Below the pieces are notes generated by a model, which saw only the letters and a program-made list of their open reading frames with translations, did no database searches and was not told the origin of the DNA. From positions 20,961 through 84,960 of the forward strand of contig NZ_LWLN01000003.1 in assembly GCF_001953745.1 (NCBI RefSeq): 64,000 nucleotides of DNA, given 5' to 3'. The translations under genes were made by a program, and so were the position numbers. This document shows positions 50,639 through 60,500 of the stretch, one piece after another. Within the stretch, counting starts at the first letter, position 1. Every line of letters starts with the position of its first letter. This DNA comes from Natrinema saccharevitans (GTDB lineage Archaea > Halobacteriota > Halobacteria > Halobacteriales > Natrialbaceae).

Positions 50639-50656
50639 ATTCCACCCGTTCCACTC
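50639..50656 (-). promoter_or_regulatory. Tandem TTCCAC(C/T)C element before orc1/cdc6
   Basis: ATTCCACCC (50639-50647) and GTTCCACTC (50648-50656) stand 45 bases before the start codon, just upstream of an AT-rich TATA-like box (minus-strand AATTTATC, about 50619-50626). The 14-base core TTCCACCCGTTCCAC is identical to that at 45191-45204 before an unrelated gene. Confidence 0.65.
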
Positions 50657-50789
50657 GGGGACTCGAGGGGTGTATAGCCGACAACTATCTGCACAGTGGG
50701 ACTGGTCTTACACTGCCGAGTCTATCCGACTTCTACAGTAATGTAGTCGTCCAATCTGGTCTACAGCGGTCAAAAAGATGAGAAAGGTG

Positions 50790-51287
50790 CTACGGTGAGG
50801 GTGCGTCGTATTCAACGCTCCCGATTTCGACACTTGCGTCAGCGTCGTCAATCGAATCACCGTGTTCTACACTCCCTTGGTAGGCGTAGATCGTGTAGCT
50901 ATCATCGGACAACACGGCATCAGCGTCGCCGGCTGCAGCTTGACTGCCACTGTCTATCTTTGTCCCGTACACACCGTTTGCACCGGTACTGTTGAGATTA
51001 GGGTCGTGGACAGTTATCTCCCCACTCGAGTCAACGAACGCGATCCCGTCGATATTACTACCACCGGCAGTCAACTCGACAGTGATATTTTCAGTTTCGT
51101 TCTCACCAATGTCAGCGCTGGCGCTTATGCTCTTGTTCCCTGGATCGCCCATGTCCAGCACGAAGGCGGCAATCACGGCTGCGAGTATCACGGTAATAGC
51201 TACCATGAGTATGACCCCTATAACCGGGCTCACAGCCCTCTCTTCCTCATCTCCGACCAATTTTGACTGAAGTTCTTCAGGCATCAT
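50790..51287 (-). CDS. Type IV pilin-like protein A
   Basis: 165 residues. Class III signal: charged start, then [20 protein letters not shown] with cleavage expected before the hydrophobic helix, typical of archaeal PilA. The mature part is Ser/Thr/Asp-rich and beta-structured. The 3' neighbour in the pair (51290) is a close relative, with nearly identical DNA over the signal and helix (51109-51229 versus 51579-51699). Confidence 0.85.
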   Translation of the reverse strand: MMPEELQSKLVGDEEERAVSPVIGVILMVAITVILAAVIAAFVLDMGDPGNKSISASADIGENETENITVELTAGGSNIDGIAFVDSSGEITVHDPNLNSTGANGVYGTKIDSGSQAAAGDADAVLSDDSYTIYAYQGSVEHGDSIDDADASVEIGSVEYDAPSP

Positions 51288-51289
51288 TG

Positions 51290-51757
51290 CTAGGGATCGT
51301 ACGTGACTTGCCCGAGTTCGACGTTCGCGTCAGCGTCATCGATAGAGCCGTCTTCTTCAACACTCCCTTGGTAAGCGTATACGGTATAATCAGTGGAGCC
51401 ACTGCCGGATAGGTCACCAGTACCATCACCACTGTCACTGTATGTCCCTGATGCGCCTGTGCTACTCACACTATCGTCATACACAGCGATCTTCCCGTTA
51501 CTGTTGACAAATGCGATACCATCAACGTTGCTGCCACCGGCGGTCAATTCGACAGTGACATCCGAACCTCCGTTCTCAATGTCAGCGCTGGCGCTTATGC
51601 TCTTATTCCCTGGATCGCCCATGTCCAGCACGAAGGCAGCAATTACGGCTGCGAGGATCACGGTAATAGCTACCATAAGTATGACACCTATAACTGGTGA
51701 CACTGCGCGCTGGTCGTCCGATCCAATCAACTTGTTGCGGATTGTCTTTCCATCCAT
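51290..51757 (-). CDS. Type IV pilin-like protein B
   Basis: 155 residues, same class III signal and helix as the gene that follows it on the minus strand; the C-terminal parts differ more, including a Gly/Ser-rich loop ([20 protein letters not shown]). Two adjacent pilins are consistent with pili made of variants. The leader has a TATA-like ATATATAGG near 51910-51920. Confidence 0.85.
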   Translation of the reverse strand: MDGKTIRNKLIGSDDQRAVSPVIGVILMVAITVILAAVIAAFVLDMGDPGNKSISASADIENGGSDVTVELTAGGSNVDGIAFVNSNGKIAVYDDSVSSTGASGTYSDSGDGTGDLSGSGSTDYTVYAYQGSVEEDGSIDDADANVELGQVTYDP

Positions 51758-52074
51758 ATTTCAATCACGCATCGGCCCGTGAACGGTAGGAAGGCTTTTT
51801 GCGTCCCTCGGCGAACCGAGAGATGCAGCCCGGGGGATTGGGAATCCATCCAGTCGTCCCCGCTTTCCTGCCGCCGTCGTCCGATGCACAATATCGACAG
51901 GTAACTGGGTACATATATAGGTACCTGATAGTCCGACCAATTGGGCTTTCAAAACTGAGAATCAGCGGCTGCTATCTCGGTTCCAGTGCCCACTTGAAGT
52001 AGTTCTATCGGGCGATTCGGACACTGATCGGATATGATGGCAATCATTAACCGATCGGTGTCAAATACTCGAGT
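51758..52074. other. Divergent promoter region between pilins and 52075
   Basis: No gene. Contains AT-rich stretches around 51910-51925 and 52030-52050 that may serve as promoters for the two divergent transcription units. Confidence 0.35.
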
Positions 52075-52869
52075 ATGAACGATCGGCCGGTCCTCGTCAC
52101 GCCGCCGATGCTTGCCCGGACCTATAGCGGCCGCGCCTACGAAGACCCATGGGACCTCGTAACTGACTACCAGCGTGTCCTCGAGTACACGGGGGAGCAT
52201 CCGAATGCGAGCCCTGGCGGCGTGGCGTCGGCACTGGATCTCCCGCGCGGTCGCGTCCGGCCGTGGATCGACGACGGAGCGATTCCGCATCCGGTACGGG
52301 GCATTCAGACCGCTGAATCGCGTGGGTGGGTGCCGCTGACGGAAATCAGCGAGGTATTCGACCCGATCAACCGGCTTGTCGCATGGGTGTGTTCACGCGG
52401 GACGATCAAACCCGAGACCTATGGTCCTTATGTTCGAATCGAATCAAGCGACGATCGCGAGCGCTTCGAATCGCTCGTGACACAGCTCGGACTCGAGGCA
52501 AGAGAACACCGAACTGACGACAGTCTCCGCAGCACCGAACTGACGATTCGCGATGACGGGGCCGTGCTTGGTCGGTTGTTGACCTGCCTTGATGCACCGA
52601 CTGACGATGATACGCGAGCGGTTGCCCCACAGTATCTTATTGACGTCTCTGAGGAGGCCCAACGCGAGTTTGCGCGCGTCTATCTCGAGAATCGGGCAGT
52701 CTACTGGGAGTTCAACGACCGCTGGCTGATCGACCACCAGAACCGCTCAGACCGCTACCGCCGGAGTCTGGCCACCTTCTTTCAGACGCTTGGTGCCGAA
52801 GCCGACGTTCACGAAGACGCCGTAAGTGTCGATGATTACTTTGTCTCGGAGTTGGGTATCGAACACTAA
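52075..52869 (+). CDS. Unknown 264-aa HTH-containing protein
   Basis: N-terminal HTH-like region (ASPGGVASALDLPRGRVRPW) after a charged helix. The C-terminal half is alpha/beta (RVYLENRAVYWEFNDRWLID) with helices resembling LAGLIDADG-type homing endonucleases, but the catalytic Asp pair is not clear. Its stop overlaps the next gene, a homing-endonuclease-associated repeat protein. A mobile DNA-binding role is plausible. Confidence 0.5.
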   Translation: MNDRPVLVTPPMLARTYSGRAYEDPWDLVTDYQRVLEYTGEHPNASPGGVASALDLPRGRVRPWIDDGAIPHPVRGIQTAESRGWVPLTEISEVFDPINRLVAWVCSRGTIKPETYGPYVRIESSDDRERFESLVTQLGLEAREHRTDDSLRSTELTIRDDGAVLGRLLTCLDAPTDDDTRAVAPQYLIDVSEEAQREFARVYLENRAVYWEFNDRWLIDHQNRSDRYRRSLATFFQTLGAEADVHEDAVSVDDYFVSELGIEH

Positions 52870-53411
52870 TGCCGACTGATGAGGAGTATCTCGAGGATCT
52901 CCGCGACTTTGCCGCTGAGATTGGTGAGACACCGACGCGTTCGCAGATGAACGACGACGGGCCGCACTCGAGTACGCCCTACTACAACCGCTGGGGGTCG
53001 TGGAACGACGCACTCGAGGCTGCCGGCTTAGACCCAAATCACGAGTACGTCTCCGATGAGGACCTTCTTTTAGAGTTGCAACGGCTTGCCGACGAGTACG
53101 GTCAACCGGTGCTGGTTGAGGATCTTGACGAGCATGGACAGTATGATCCAGCGACATATTTTCGGCGGTTTGAGTCGTGGTTTGCTGCCCGTGAGCAAGC
53201 TGGGTTGAATCCCGAGGACATACGTCCAGGCCGGCGGGTCGACGAGGACGATTTACTCGAGGCTGTCCGCGATCTCGCGACCGACCTTGGACGGCCACCA
53301 TCCCAATCGGAGATGAACGAGCGCGGCGACCGGTCGGTGACGCCGTACCTGCGGCGCTGGGGGACGTGGGACCAAGCGCTCGAGGCCGCGGGGCTTGGAA
53401 CGCGCGAGTGA
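52869..53411 (+). CDS. Three-repeat homing-endonuclease-associated protein
   Basis: 180 residues with three copies of the homing endonuclease-associated repeat: TPTRSQMNDDGPHSSTPYYN then WNDALEAAG; a middle copy; and PPSQSEMNERGDRSVTPYLR then WDQALEAAG. These repeats bind DNA. There is no nuclease motif, so it may be a DNA-binding remnant or regulator. ATG overlaps the TAA of the previous gene. Confidence 0.8.
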   Translation: MPTDEEYLEDLRDFAAEIGETPTRSQMNDDGPHSSTPYYNRWGSWNDALEAAGLDPNHEYVSDEDLLLELQRLADEYGQPVLVEDLDEHGQYDPATYFRRFESWFAAREQAGLNPEDIRPGRRVDEDDLLEAVRDLATDLGRPPSQSEMNERGDRSVTPYLRRWGTWDQALEAAGLGTRE

Positions 53412-53719
53412 ACCGTGCGAGTGTAGTGCGCCCGAGGGGGGTAGGCCCCACTATCGATCTGTTCTGTGGCTCGCTCATGCGGTCAGTCGACGGCACTCGA
53501 GATGTCGAGGTTCGGACCATAAAATTATATATGAAATATGGTAGGTAACTCGAGTATAGTATTACCGGTGGGTGGTTTCTACACAGTCAGAGAGATGTAA
53601 CTATCTCCTAAATTATAAGTGGGTGGCTAGCTAGTACGCTAGTGTCCGAGGTGACGCCAGCGCGAAAATCTGGCCGGCTGTTAGAGCAGCCGACCTCGGC
53701 TTCGGAGGTATCAGAAGCC
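53412..53719. other. AT-rich intergenic region
   Basis: No gene seen. Contains a strongly AT-rich block around 53520-53545 and GGCTAGCTAGTACGCTAG-type dyads around 53626-53640. A GGAGGT at 53704-53709 is the ribosome-binding site of the next gene. Confidence 0.4.
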
Positions 53720-54214
53720 ATGAGTCAATCTGAGACGCGACCTGATAAGCGTACCGACGACAAACCGACCGAACCTGATCGATTCTACGCGCCCGTGCCC
53801 GCCGACTGGATCCGCATGGGACGGGACCAGCACGTGCTCGAGGGCTACGACCGCTTCGTCGCCACGAAACTCTGCTACGAGCGCCGACTCGAGCGCAACC
53901 CGTCGGCGATCGGCGGCTACACCGAGCGCAACCGACTGCACGTCCTCTACCGCGACCCCAGCACCGACGAGGCCGCCGAACGGATGTACGACGCCGCCGT
54001 GGTCGAGACCGACGCCGACGCACTCGAGGTCAACACCTCCGCAATCGACGGCGACGTGGGCCCGAACGACTGGGGCCGGATCAACTACGACGCCGTCACG
54101 CCGACCGACGGCGTCGCCGTGGTTCCGAAGTGTGTCTTCGACGGCGAGCCGCTGAATTTCAAAGCGTCCGTGGCTGTCCGTTCGGACGAACCCCGCATCG
54201 GAGACGATCGGTAG
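53720..54214 (+). CDS. Unknown 164-aa protein
   Basis: ATG 53720 with GGAGGT 10 bases before it. An acidic protein with Tyr/Arg-rich strands (RFYAPVPADWIRMG, YERRLERNPSAIGGYTERN). No motif recognised. Followed by two overlapping small genes. Confidence 0.6.
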   Translation: MSQSETRPDKRTDDKPTEPDRFYAPVPADWIRMGRDQHVLEGYDRFVATKLCYERRLERNPSAIGGYTERNRLHVLYRDPSTDEAAERMYDAAVVETDADALEVNTSAIDGDVGPNDWGRINYDAVTPTDGVAVVPKCVFDGEPLNFKASVAVRSDEPRIGDDR

Positions 54215-54227
54215 GAGGGTTCGATCG

Positions 54228-54380
54228 ATGTTCGATATTTCTTCGCGACCGACCGACGAGCGACAGGACCGGCTCCCGGCGAAAGAGGCCCGATCGATCC
54301 GACAGCACTACGATGCTGAGCGCCAGAAGCGACTCCTCGCGGAAGCGCGGGCCGTTGCTGGCCCGGAGGCCGATCGATGA
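54228..54380 (+). CDS. 50-aa basic helical microprotein
   Basis: Reads MFDISSRPTDERQDRLPAKE then ARSIRQHYDAERQKRLLAEA: a long Arg-rich amphipathic helix. TAGGAGGG precedes the ATG, and its stop overlaps the next gene by four bases. Likely real; nucleic-acid binding is possible. Confidence 0.55.
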   Translation: MFDISSRPTDERQDRLPAKEARSIRQHYDAERQKRLLAEARAVAGPEADR

Positions 54381-54691
54381 CCGAGACGCTCGAGTGCCGC
54401 GAGCGGGCGATGCTCCGCGGGATCCCGGTCGGCGTCGGGCAGACGGCGCTGTGTGACGGCTGCGGTCGGACATTGCGGCCGAACGACCGCGTCGAAATCC
54501 TCGTCGATGTCGAGGGCACGGTGATCGACTTCGCGACGACGCGCGGGCCCTGTTGCGCTCGCGGCGAGCTGCCGTCCGAGACGACGCGGGACTGCTGGCT
54601 CGTGAGCGGCCGACTCGCTACGTCACACGACCACAAGATGCGGTCGGAACTTGTCCTCTCGGGCGCGTCGGTGATCGGCCGGACCGACTAA
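54377..54691 (+). CDS. Zinc-knuckle 104-aa protein
   Basis: Cys26, Cys29 (CDGCGRTL) and a later CCARGEL...DCW supply metal ligands. Alpha/beta otherwise. Overlaps the preceding microprotein. It resembles the many small zinc proteins in the other clusters. Confidence 0.6.
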   Translation: MTETLECRERAMLRGIPVGVGQTALCDGCGRTLRPNDRVEILVDVEGTVIDFATTRGPCCARGELPSETTRDCWLVSGRLATSHDHKMRSELVLSGASVIGRTD

Positions 54692-54697
54692 CCGCTC

Positions 54698-55645
54698 TTA
54701 CTGATTTTCGGTAATCTCGTCCGTAACCGTTGCATCTGGACCGACCACAACGTCGTACTCGGTCGCGTTCGCGTCGCCATCGATGAGCGAATTCCCTTTG
54801 AGGTCGATCCCGTCCCCAGGATCTTCGCCGGGGGCCGGAACGACCGTCACGTCGCCGATTACTTCGCTGCCGTCTTTCAGATTCACCGTCTCGCCCGCGG
54901 AGTGGATCTTACCCTCAACCCGCGTATCGGATTTGAGTTGCAGTGTATCACCGGACCCGCCCTCCGCGACAGTCATATCGCCATTGATCTCCGACCCGCC
55001 GTCAATACTCGGGACATTTTCCGTCTCGAGTTGGCCGGTCAATTCGCCGCCGTCGATATTGAGCGAGCCACCTTCGTTGAGCTTCACCGTTCCATCAAGA
55101 TGCCCACTATCGTCGATTATCACGTCAACATCTGTTCGACCACCGTCTTCACCGACGATATCACACTTGAGATTGCCAGTGACCTCAATCTCACCGTCCG
55201 CAAGACGCCCTTCGAATTTCTCAGAACACCGTTCATATGTGGGTGAGACGCCACGCAGTTTATAGCTATCCAGTAGCACGCTGTCTCCGACGATTTGTAT
55301 CACGTCACCGGCTGCGAGCGAACAGCTACCGTCACCGACGGCTGTCACGGCACCCTTCTCAAGTGACCCGCTCCCGCCCCATGACCCACAACCACTACCA
55401 CCTTTGACCTGAATTCTAGTGTCGCCGGCAGCGAGCGATTGCACGCTCTCCACGCCGATGAGAACCTCTCCGCTCGCCTTCTCTTGGTAGACGAACTCCG
55501 CGCGTGGTTGGTGGTCGTACAACCCGCCAGAGAGAAGCGCCGCCGCGAGGACAGCCATGGACATTGTGATAATCCCGACCATGAGGACCATCCCGAGGAC
55601 GGTCGAGACGGCACGATTGGAGTGATTTAACCGACGAATACTCAT
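54698..55645 (-). CDS. Pilin-like protein with bactofilin-like repeat body
   Basis: 315 residues from ATG 55645. Class III-type signal and helix (NRAVSTVLGMVLMVGIITMS) as in archaeal pilins. From about residue 130 the sequence becomes a series of short beta-turn repeats (IEVTGNLKCDIVGEDGG, VKLNEGGSLNIDGGELTG, INGDMTVAEGGS) of 18-20 residues, like the right-handed beta helix of bactofilins or polymer-forming proteins. A pilin-anchored beta-helix would be a rigid surface spike. Five Cys are present. Confidence 0.7.
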   Translation of the reverse strand: MSIRRLNHSNRAVSTVLGMVLMVGIITMSMAVLAAALLSGGLYDHQPRAEFVYQEKASGEVLIGVESVQSLAAGDTRIQVKGGSGCGSWGGSGSLEKGAVTAVGDGSCSLAAGDVIQIVGDSVLLDSYKLRGVSPTYERCSEKFEGRLADGEIEVTGNLKCDIVGEDGGRTDVDVIIDDSGHLDGTVKLNEGGSLNIDGGELTGQLETENVPSIDGGSEINGDMTVAEGGSGDTLQLKSDTRVEGKIHSAGETVNLKDGSEVIGDVTVVPAPGEDPGDGIDLKGNSLIDGDANATEYDVVVGPDATVTDEITENQ

Positions 55646-55677
55646 TAATCGATATTTCAATTACGATGACTAATACG

Positions 55678-56046
55678 TTATGCACAGCACTGGAGGACAA
55701 CAAGCCCATGGTAGAGATTCCATCCGGTCAGGACGACTCCAAGTAGTGCTACCACAATTGGCACTGTAATCCGGGCCCATGCGGGTGAGAGGCGATATAC
55801 GAGATAGAAGGGACCGAATAGGAGGAGTTTCCACCCGACGATCGCCCACAGCCCATAACTTCCAATTAGCGTTTCAACCAGTGGATTTGCTTCGGTCGCC
55901 GGCGTTGTACTGAGAAAGTACACTGTGGTCGCGGTGTCGCCGATCACATAGGAGATCACAGCACAGATCCAGGCTATAGTGTTGATACTCGGTCTTGTCA
56001 GGGCTGGCAACCGGGTCAATAGACCACTCCCACCCATATGACGCAT
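55678..56046 (-). CDS. Three- to four-TM membrane protein (DUF5658-like)
   Basis: 122 residues from ATG 56046 (another Met nine bases later). Hydrophobic helices about 22-42, 65-85 and 95-118, with a charged loop ATEANPLVETL between the first two, as in haloarchaeal DUF5658-type proteins. It directly follows the pilin-like gene on the minus strand and may assist surface proteins; that is inference. Confidence 0.6.
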   Translation of the reverse strand: MRHMGGSGLLTRLPALTRPSINTIAWICAVISYVIGDTATTVYFLSTTPATEANPLVETLIGSYGLWAIVGWKLLLFGPFYLVYRLSPAWARITVPIVVALLGVVLTGWNLYHGLVVLQCCA

Positions 56047-56164
56047 ATTCGTCAGGATTGAAATAAATCTACGCGAAATCCTATGGTTGACCGAACCCTT
56101 TTGGTAGCCCCGCAGCGTAGCCACTCATTGAACCCCGAACCCGGCCAAGGTCCTCGGGGGCTCC

Positions 56165-56557
56165 CTATTTCGATTCGTTTTCGCCGGCGTCGCGATCGTT
56201 GAACTCGAATGCTGCTGTCTCGACAGTGTCGACGAACCAGACCGCACGGCGGAATCGCTCCGAATCGCTCGGCGGGTCGGGGAACCGCCGCCGTAGCATC
56301 TCCAGCCGTGGAACGTGGATTTTCGTCGTCACGGATGTCCAGTCGTCGTCTTCGTGGGTTTCGTCAGGTGGGTGGTCGAACGCGAATCCTGCATTCGAGA
56401 CCGCCGTCACGAACCAGACGGCGCGTCGAAACCGTTCTGAATCGCTTGGTACGTCCGGAAACCGTCTTTGCAGGGTCTCGAGTTCGCTTTCCTTGATCTT
56501 TGCTGTGACCGACGTCCAGCTATCATCGTCGCGATCGCCGACGGGCTCGTCGCCCAT
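56165..56557 (-). CDS. Tandem ribbon-helix-helix-like protein
   Basis: 130 residues from ATG 56557. Two nearly identical units: SWTSVTAKIKESELETLQRR...DSERFRRAVWFV and DWTSVTTKIHVPRLEMLRRR...DSERFRRAVWFV, about 60 residues each. Each has a strand followed by two helices, the plan of a CopG/Arc monomer, so the polypeptide may fold as a covalent RHH dimer. It would bind DNA without dimerising. Confidence 0.65.
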   Translation of the reverse strand: MGDEPVGDRDDDSWTSVTAKIKESELETLQRRFPDVPSDSERFRRAVWFVTAVSNAGFAFDHPPDETHEDDDWTSVTTKIHVPRLEMLRRRFPDPPSDSERFRRAVWFVDTVETAAFEFNDRDAGENESK

Positions 56558-56829
56558 ATCTTCGCCCTCACAGTGCTGGGTCAAAAACTCTACTCGTTCA
56601 CGAACGCACTCTCTCGCCAACCCCGTCTGCCGGAGACTTCTCGAGAATGTTCATGACTTTCTGAGACTGTTGTAAGCGGTAGTTTCTTGTATTCGGGACT
56701 AGTCGTTATTGGTAAGAACGAACTTACTCGTGTCCGCTACCCGTTTCCGATAACTGGGTTCTCCCGGTGCTCCGGATTCGGGGTGCGCCGTGAGGCGTTA
56801 CGACAGACACGGGTATCGACTTTTCAACC

Positions 56830-57501
56830 ATGAGCATCACACACACCCAAGAGCCGTCAGTACAGCGTTCAGAACGCCCGACGCTCGAGTGCGAGCCAGC
56901 GGAAGTCTACGAGGAGTATGTCGCCGACGACCATACGATCTGCTCGCGCTGTTTCCGCGTTCAGTTCGCCCTACGGACGGTCGCAATCCCGGTCCGCTAC
57001 GCGGAGGACGGCGAGTACGGGTTCGACGCGCTCGAGGAGGCCGATGTCGGCCAGGAGACGGTGCTGTGCCAGACCCAAGAACGAACGGCGGCCGTCGAGA
57101 CGGTCCATCCGCCCCGCGTCGAGGGTCCGCTATACGATCCCGACGCCGAGGATCCGACGGCTAAATTCGATGTTCCTCTCGAGCGCAAGCGCGCGAACCC
57201 ACCCGAAAAGATCGTCTGTCGCTGCGGCGCGATCGATCAGGAGGAAGGCCGCGCTCCGCTTGGGAAACAGGAGGCCGCCGAACACGCCCTCCGCATCGCG
57301 AACCGTCTTGAGGAAGCCGAGATTCCGCACAAGCGCGATCTCCTCGCGAAGAAAGTCCTCGAGTGGAAGTCTGAGCCTGAGTTGGCTTCGCGTGACGAGG
57401 ATCTATTCGAACACGCGACGCGAGTTGCTGTTGGCCGGGCACTCGGCGAACGGCCGGCCGGGATTCGGTTCGACGATGGAAGCGTCGTTGTGGATAACTG
57501 A
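56830..57501 (+). CDS. Unknown 223-aa zinc protein
   Basis: Cys pairs ICSRCFRV and VCRCGAID, separated by ~90 residues, with a helical C terminus. No known family. It precedes the secreted-protein operon by 14 bases and may be its first gene. Possibly a regulator or packaging adaptor. Confidence 0.55.
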   Translation: MSITHTQEPSVQRSERPTLECEPAEVYEEYVADDHTICSRCFRVQFALRTVAIPVRYAEDGEYGFDALEEADVGQETVLCQTQERTAAVETVHPPRVEGPLYDPDAEDPTAKFDVPLERKRANPPEKIVCRCGAIDQEEGRAPLGKQEAAEHALRIANRLEEAEIPHKRDLLAKKVLEWKSEPELASRDEDLFEHATRVAVGRALGERPAGIRFDDGSVVVDN

Positions 57502-57515
57502 GGCCTGATTTTCCA

Positions 57516-60500
57516 ATGTTCAACACCAACCCCGACCCCGACGAGCAACGGCTGTCCCGTCCCCAACTGTACGCGATGATCGCCGCCCTCGCGATCGCGG
57601 CTGCACTCGCGTTCGCCGCGACGGCACTCATTGGCGGCCCGCTGGCCGGACTGGCGATCGCGGTGGTACTGGCTGGACTGCTCGTCCGCCGACACGGACG
57701 GGCCATGTGGCAGGCGCGCCCTCGAGTGACGGACCTATCTACGACATCTACCGGTGGTCAACAGACGGTCGCTATATTTTTCGTCTTGGTTTTGGTCGTA
57801 AGTCTGCCAGCGATGTCTCTCGCTGGCGGGTTTGAGACTGCAACTGCAACCTCAACTACAACGATCCAATCTAGCGACAATGAGACGGTTAAATCGCCAA
57901 CTCTCAGGTGGGGCTTCGAAGGGGATGCAATTGACGATGAACAGGGCGTCCCGTTTAACCCGTCAAACTCTGAGTACATCTCGTCAAATATCTCGCCTAC
58001 TGCGATTTTCCTCGGATCAGCACAGTCTAACGGTGTAACAAACTCCGGTACATTCGATGACCGTGCTGGAACTCTTTCCTTTTGGTTCCGAACAACCAGC
58101 AACGGGAAAATAGTTGATGCAACTGACTCGAATGGGTATGGATATGAGTTAACAATCGAGTCGAATACCGAATTCCACGTTAAGCGGACGGATTCAAGTG
58201 GCACTTCTGACTTTTGGACGGGAGATACTGGTGACCTAACAACAGGCGAGTGGCACCACGCTGTTGTTGCACTAAACACGGACGGGAATGATGCCGCAGC
58301 CGTCTATATTGACGGTGTACAAGAAGCGTCGACTGGGGGTGGTTCAAATGATTATTCGTACAACCGAGAGATTGAACTCACACCTTCGACGTCTGCTGAC
58401 ATTGATGAATTCCGCCTCTATGATGAGACACTTAGCGGTAGTCAGGCAGATACACTCTACACCGATCCAACGATCGGATATAAAAAGGAGCAAATTGCTG
58501 GGCAAGTAACGACCTGCCCCGTCGATAACCCGACCTGCGAGAACCCGTCGCCAACTCCAAACGGGACGATCGTCGAAGCCGTCGGTGTTCGCGAATCGAA
58601 CCTCGATCCCGACCAGGGCCAGACCCTCAAGGAACGGGCCGAGGAGATCCGATCGGAAGTCGAGTCCATCGACTACGATTCATTCAATTACGACCCGGAT
58701 CTCGATGTCGAGTCGACGATCTCGGACGGGAAGGTACCCGTCGTCAACACGGAAGACGACTGGGCTGGGAGTGCAGGGACGCTCCGCTATACGGACAATC
58801 CGCATCTGGGGACGCCGCGGTTGCAAGCGCCGGCCGACGAGAGGTTCTACATCCATTTGCGGGAACCGAGTGGCAACCGCATTCAGGACAACGCTGACGA
58901 GGACCTGGCCGGCGTCACGACCTCAGGCACGATCGTCATCGAACAACTGAGCTACGACAGCGATGTCGTCGACCGGCAAACCGTCGAGACAAGCGAACAA
59001 CTCTGCCTTGGCGTCAGCGTCGGGAAGAAATGTCACGAGGCCGCAGGCGTTAGTCTCTCGCCGGGCTTCTACCGCATCTACCCAGAAGGCCAGCCGGCGA
59101 ACGGCTACCCGATTTCAGTTGGTGACCCCCAACAACAGATCCAAACGATCACTAGCGACCTCGAGGACCGCGCCGGACAACTCACGCAGCGCGGCGAACG
59201 AATCGTCGAGCTCGCAACGCAGGAGAAAATCGTCCGTAAAACCACTTCGACCTACTCCAAGAACGGGACCGCCGGGAAGTTCAACCTCAGTGTTCCGAAA
59301 GACGTGAACACGCTGCAGGTCCAGGCCTACACCCCGGCAGCGGAGGACATGAACATCACCGATGTCGAAAACGCCTCGTTCGAGGACCTGCAGCAAATCG
59401 CGAACCTCGAGACCTACAACGAGTCGTTCTACATCACGCCCGCGCCCGAGAGCGTGGACGTACCCGCCAACGAGACGTCGATCCGCGCTGTCGAAGTCAA
59501 CTCGATCCCGTTCCAAGGCATCGACAAATCGCTGAACAAGTCCGAGTGGCTTCGCAACCTCCTCGAGAACGAGACGTACGCGGATATCGCTTCGGACTAC
59601 CTCGAGCCGCCCAGCGAGATGAACAGCACGGAGATCGAGGATCTGCACTCCGAACTCTCGGATCTTGCAGACGAAAACGAAAACCTCCGCGAGCGGTTGA
59701 CTGACCGGGAGGATATCAACGTCACCCTCGATCCCGACCAGAACACGGACAAACTCAAAGCCGAAATCGAGGCGCTGCGACAGGAGATTACACAGATTGA
59801 GGGCGGTCTCAACACGGGTGATCCCGAGACCGACATTGGCGATGGCACCGTCGACGCGACGATTCCCTTCGACGGTGACCTCGCACCCGACGGCGCGTCG
59901 GTCGTCGCGAACAACGTCCAGACCGGCGAGACGACTACTGTCTCCGAGGAATACTGGTCGGTCAACAAGCGGACGGGACGCTCGGACCAACTCGTTATCG
60001 AGGACTTCCCGATCGACGCTGACACCGCCCAGATCGCCTTCGGAATCACCGCCTCGAGCGAGGACGGCCAGAACATCGCCGACACGCAGGTTCCGATTAC
60101 AAACCCGGCCTTTAGCGGCAACGCGCTTGCGCTGCAGGCGATCGACGTGACGACGGTGATGCCCGGTCCGAGCGAGTCGGTGACGGTCGAACCGACCGTC
60201 GGGAGTGACAGCGTCGGCATCGAGTCGGTCAACGCGACCGTTCGGGGCCCGGACGGCGAGCGACCGACGACCAACCCCGCCGCCGACGAAGTCCGCTTCG
60301 AGACCAACGGCGCGGGTAGCTACCAGATCCAACTGACGATTACGGATGCGAACGGCCAGCAGTGGAGTGAAACCGTCAGCATCCAAGCCATCGAGGAGAC
60401 GGTCTCGCAGGACCCCAGCATCCGCGCTATTGACGGCTTTACCGGCCCGCTCGCGCTGGCCGGCGACGGTCTCGAGGGCGGCAGCGTCGACACCTCCGGC

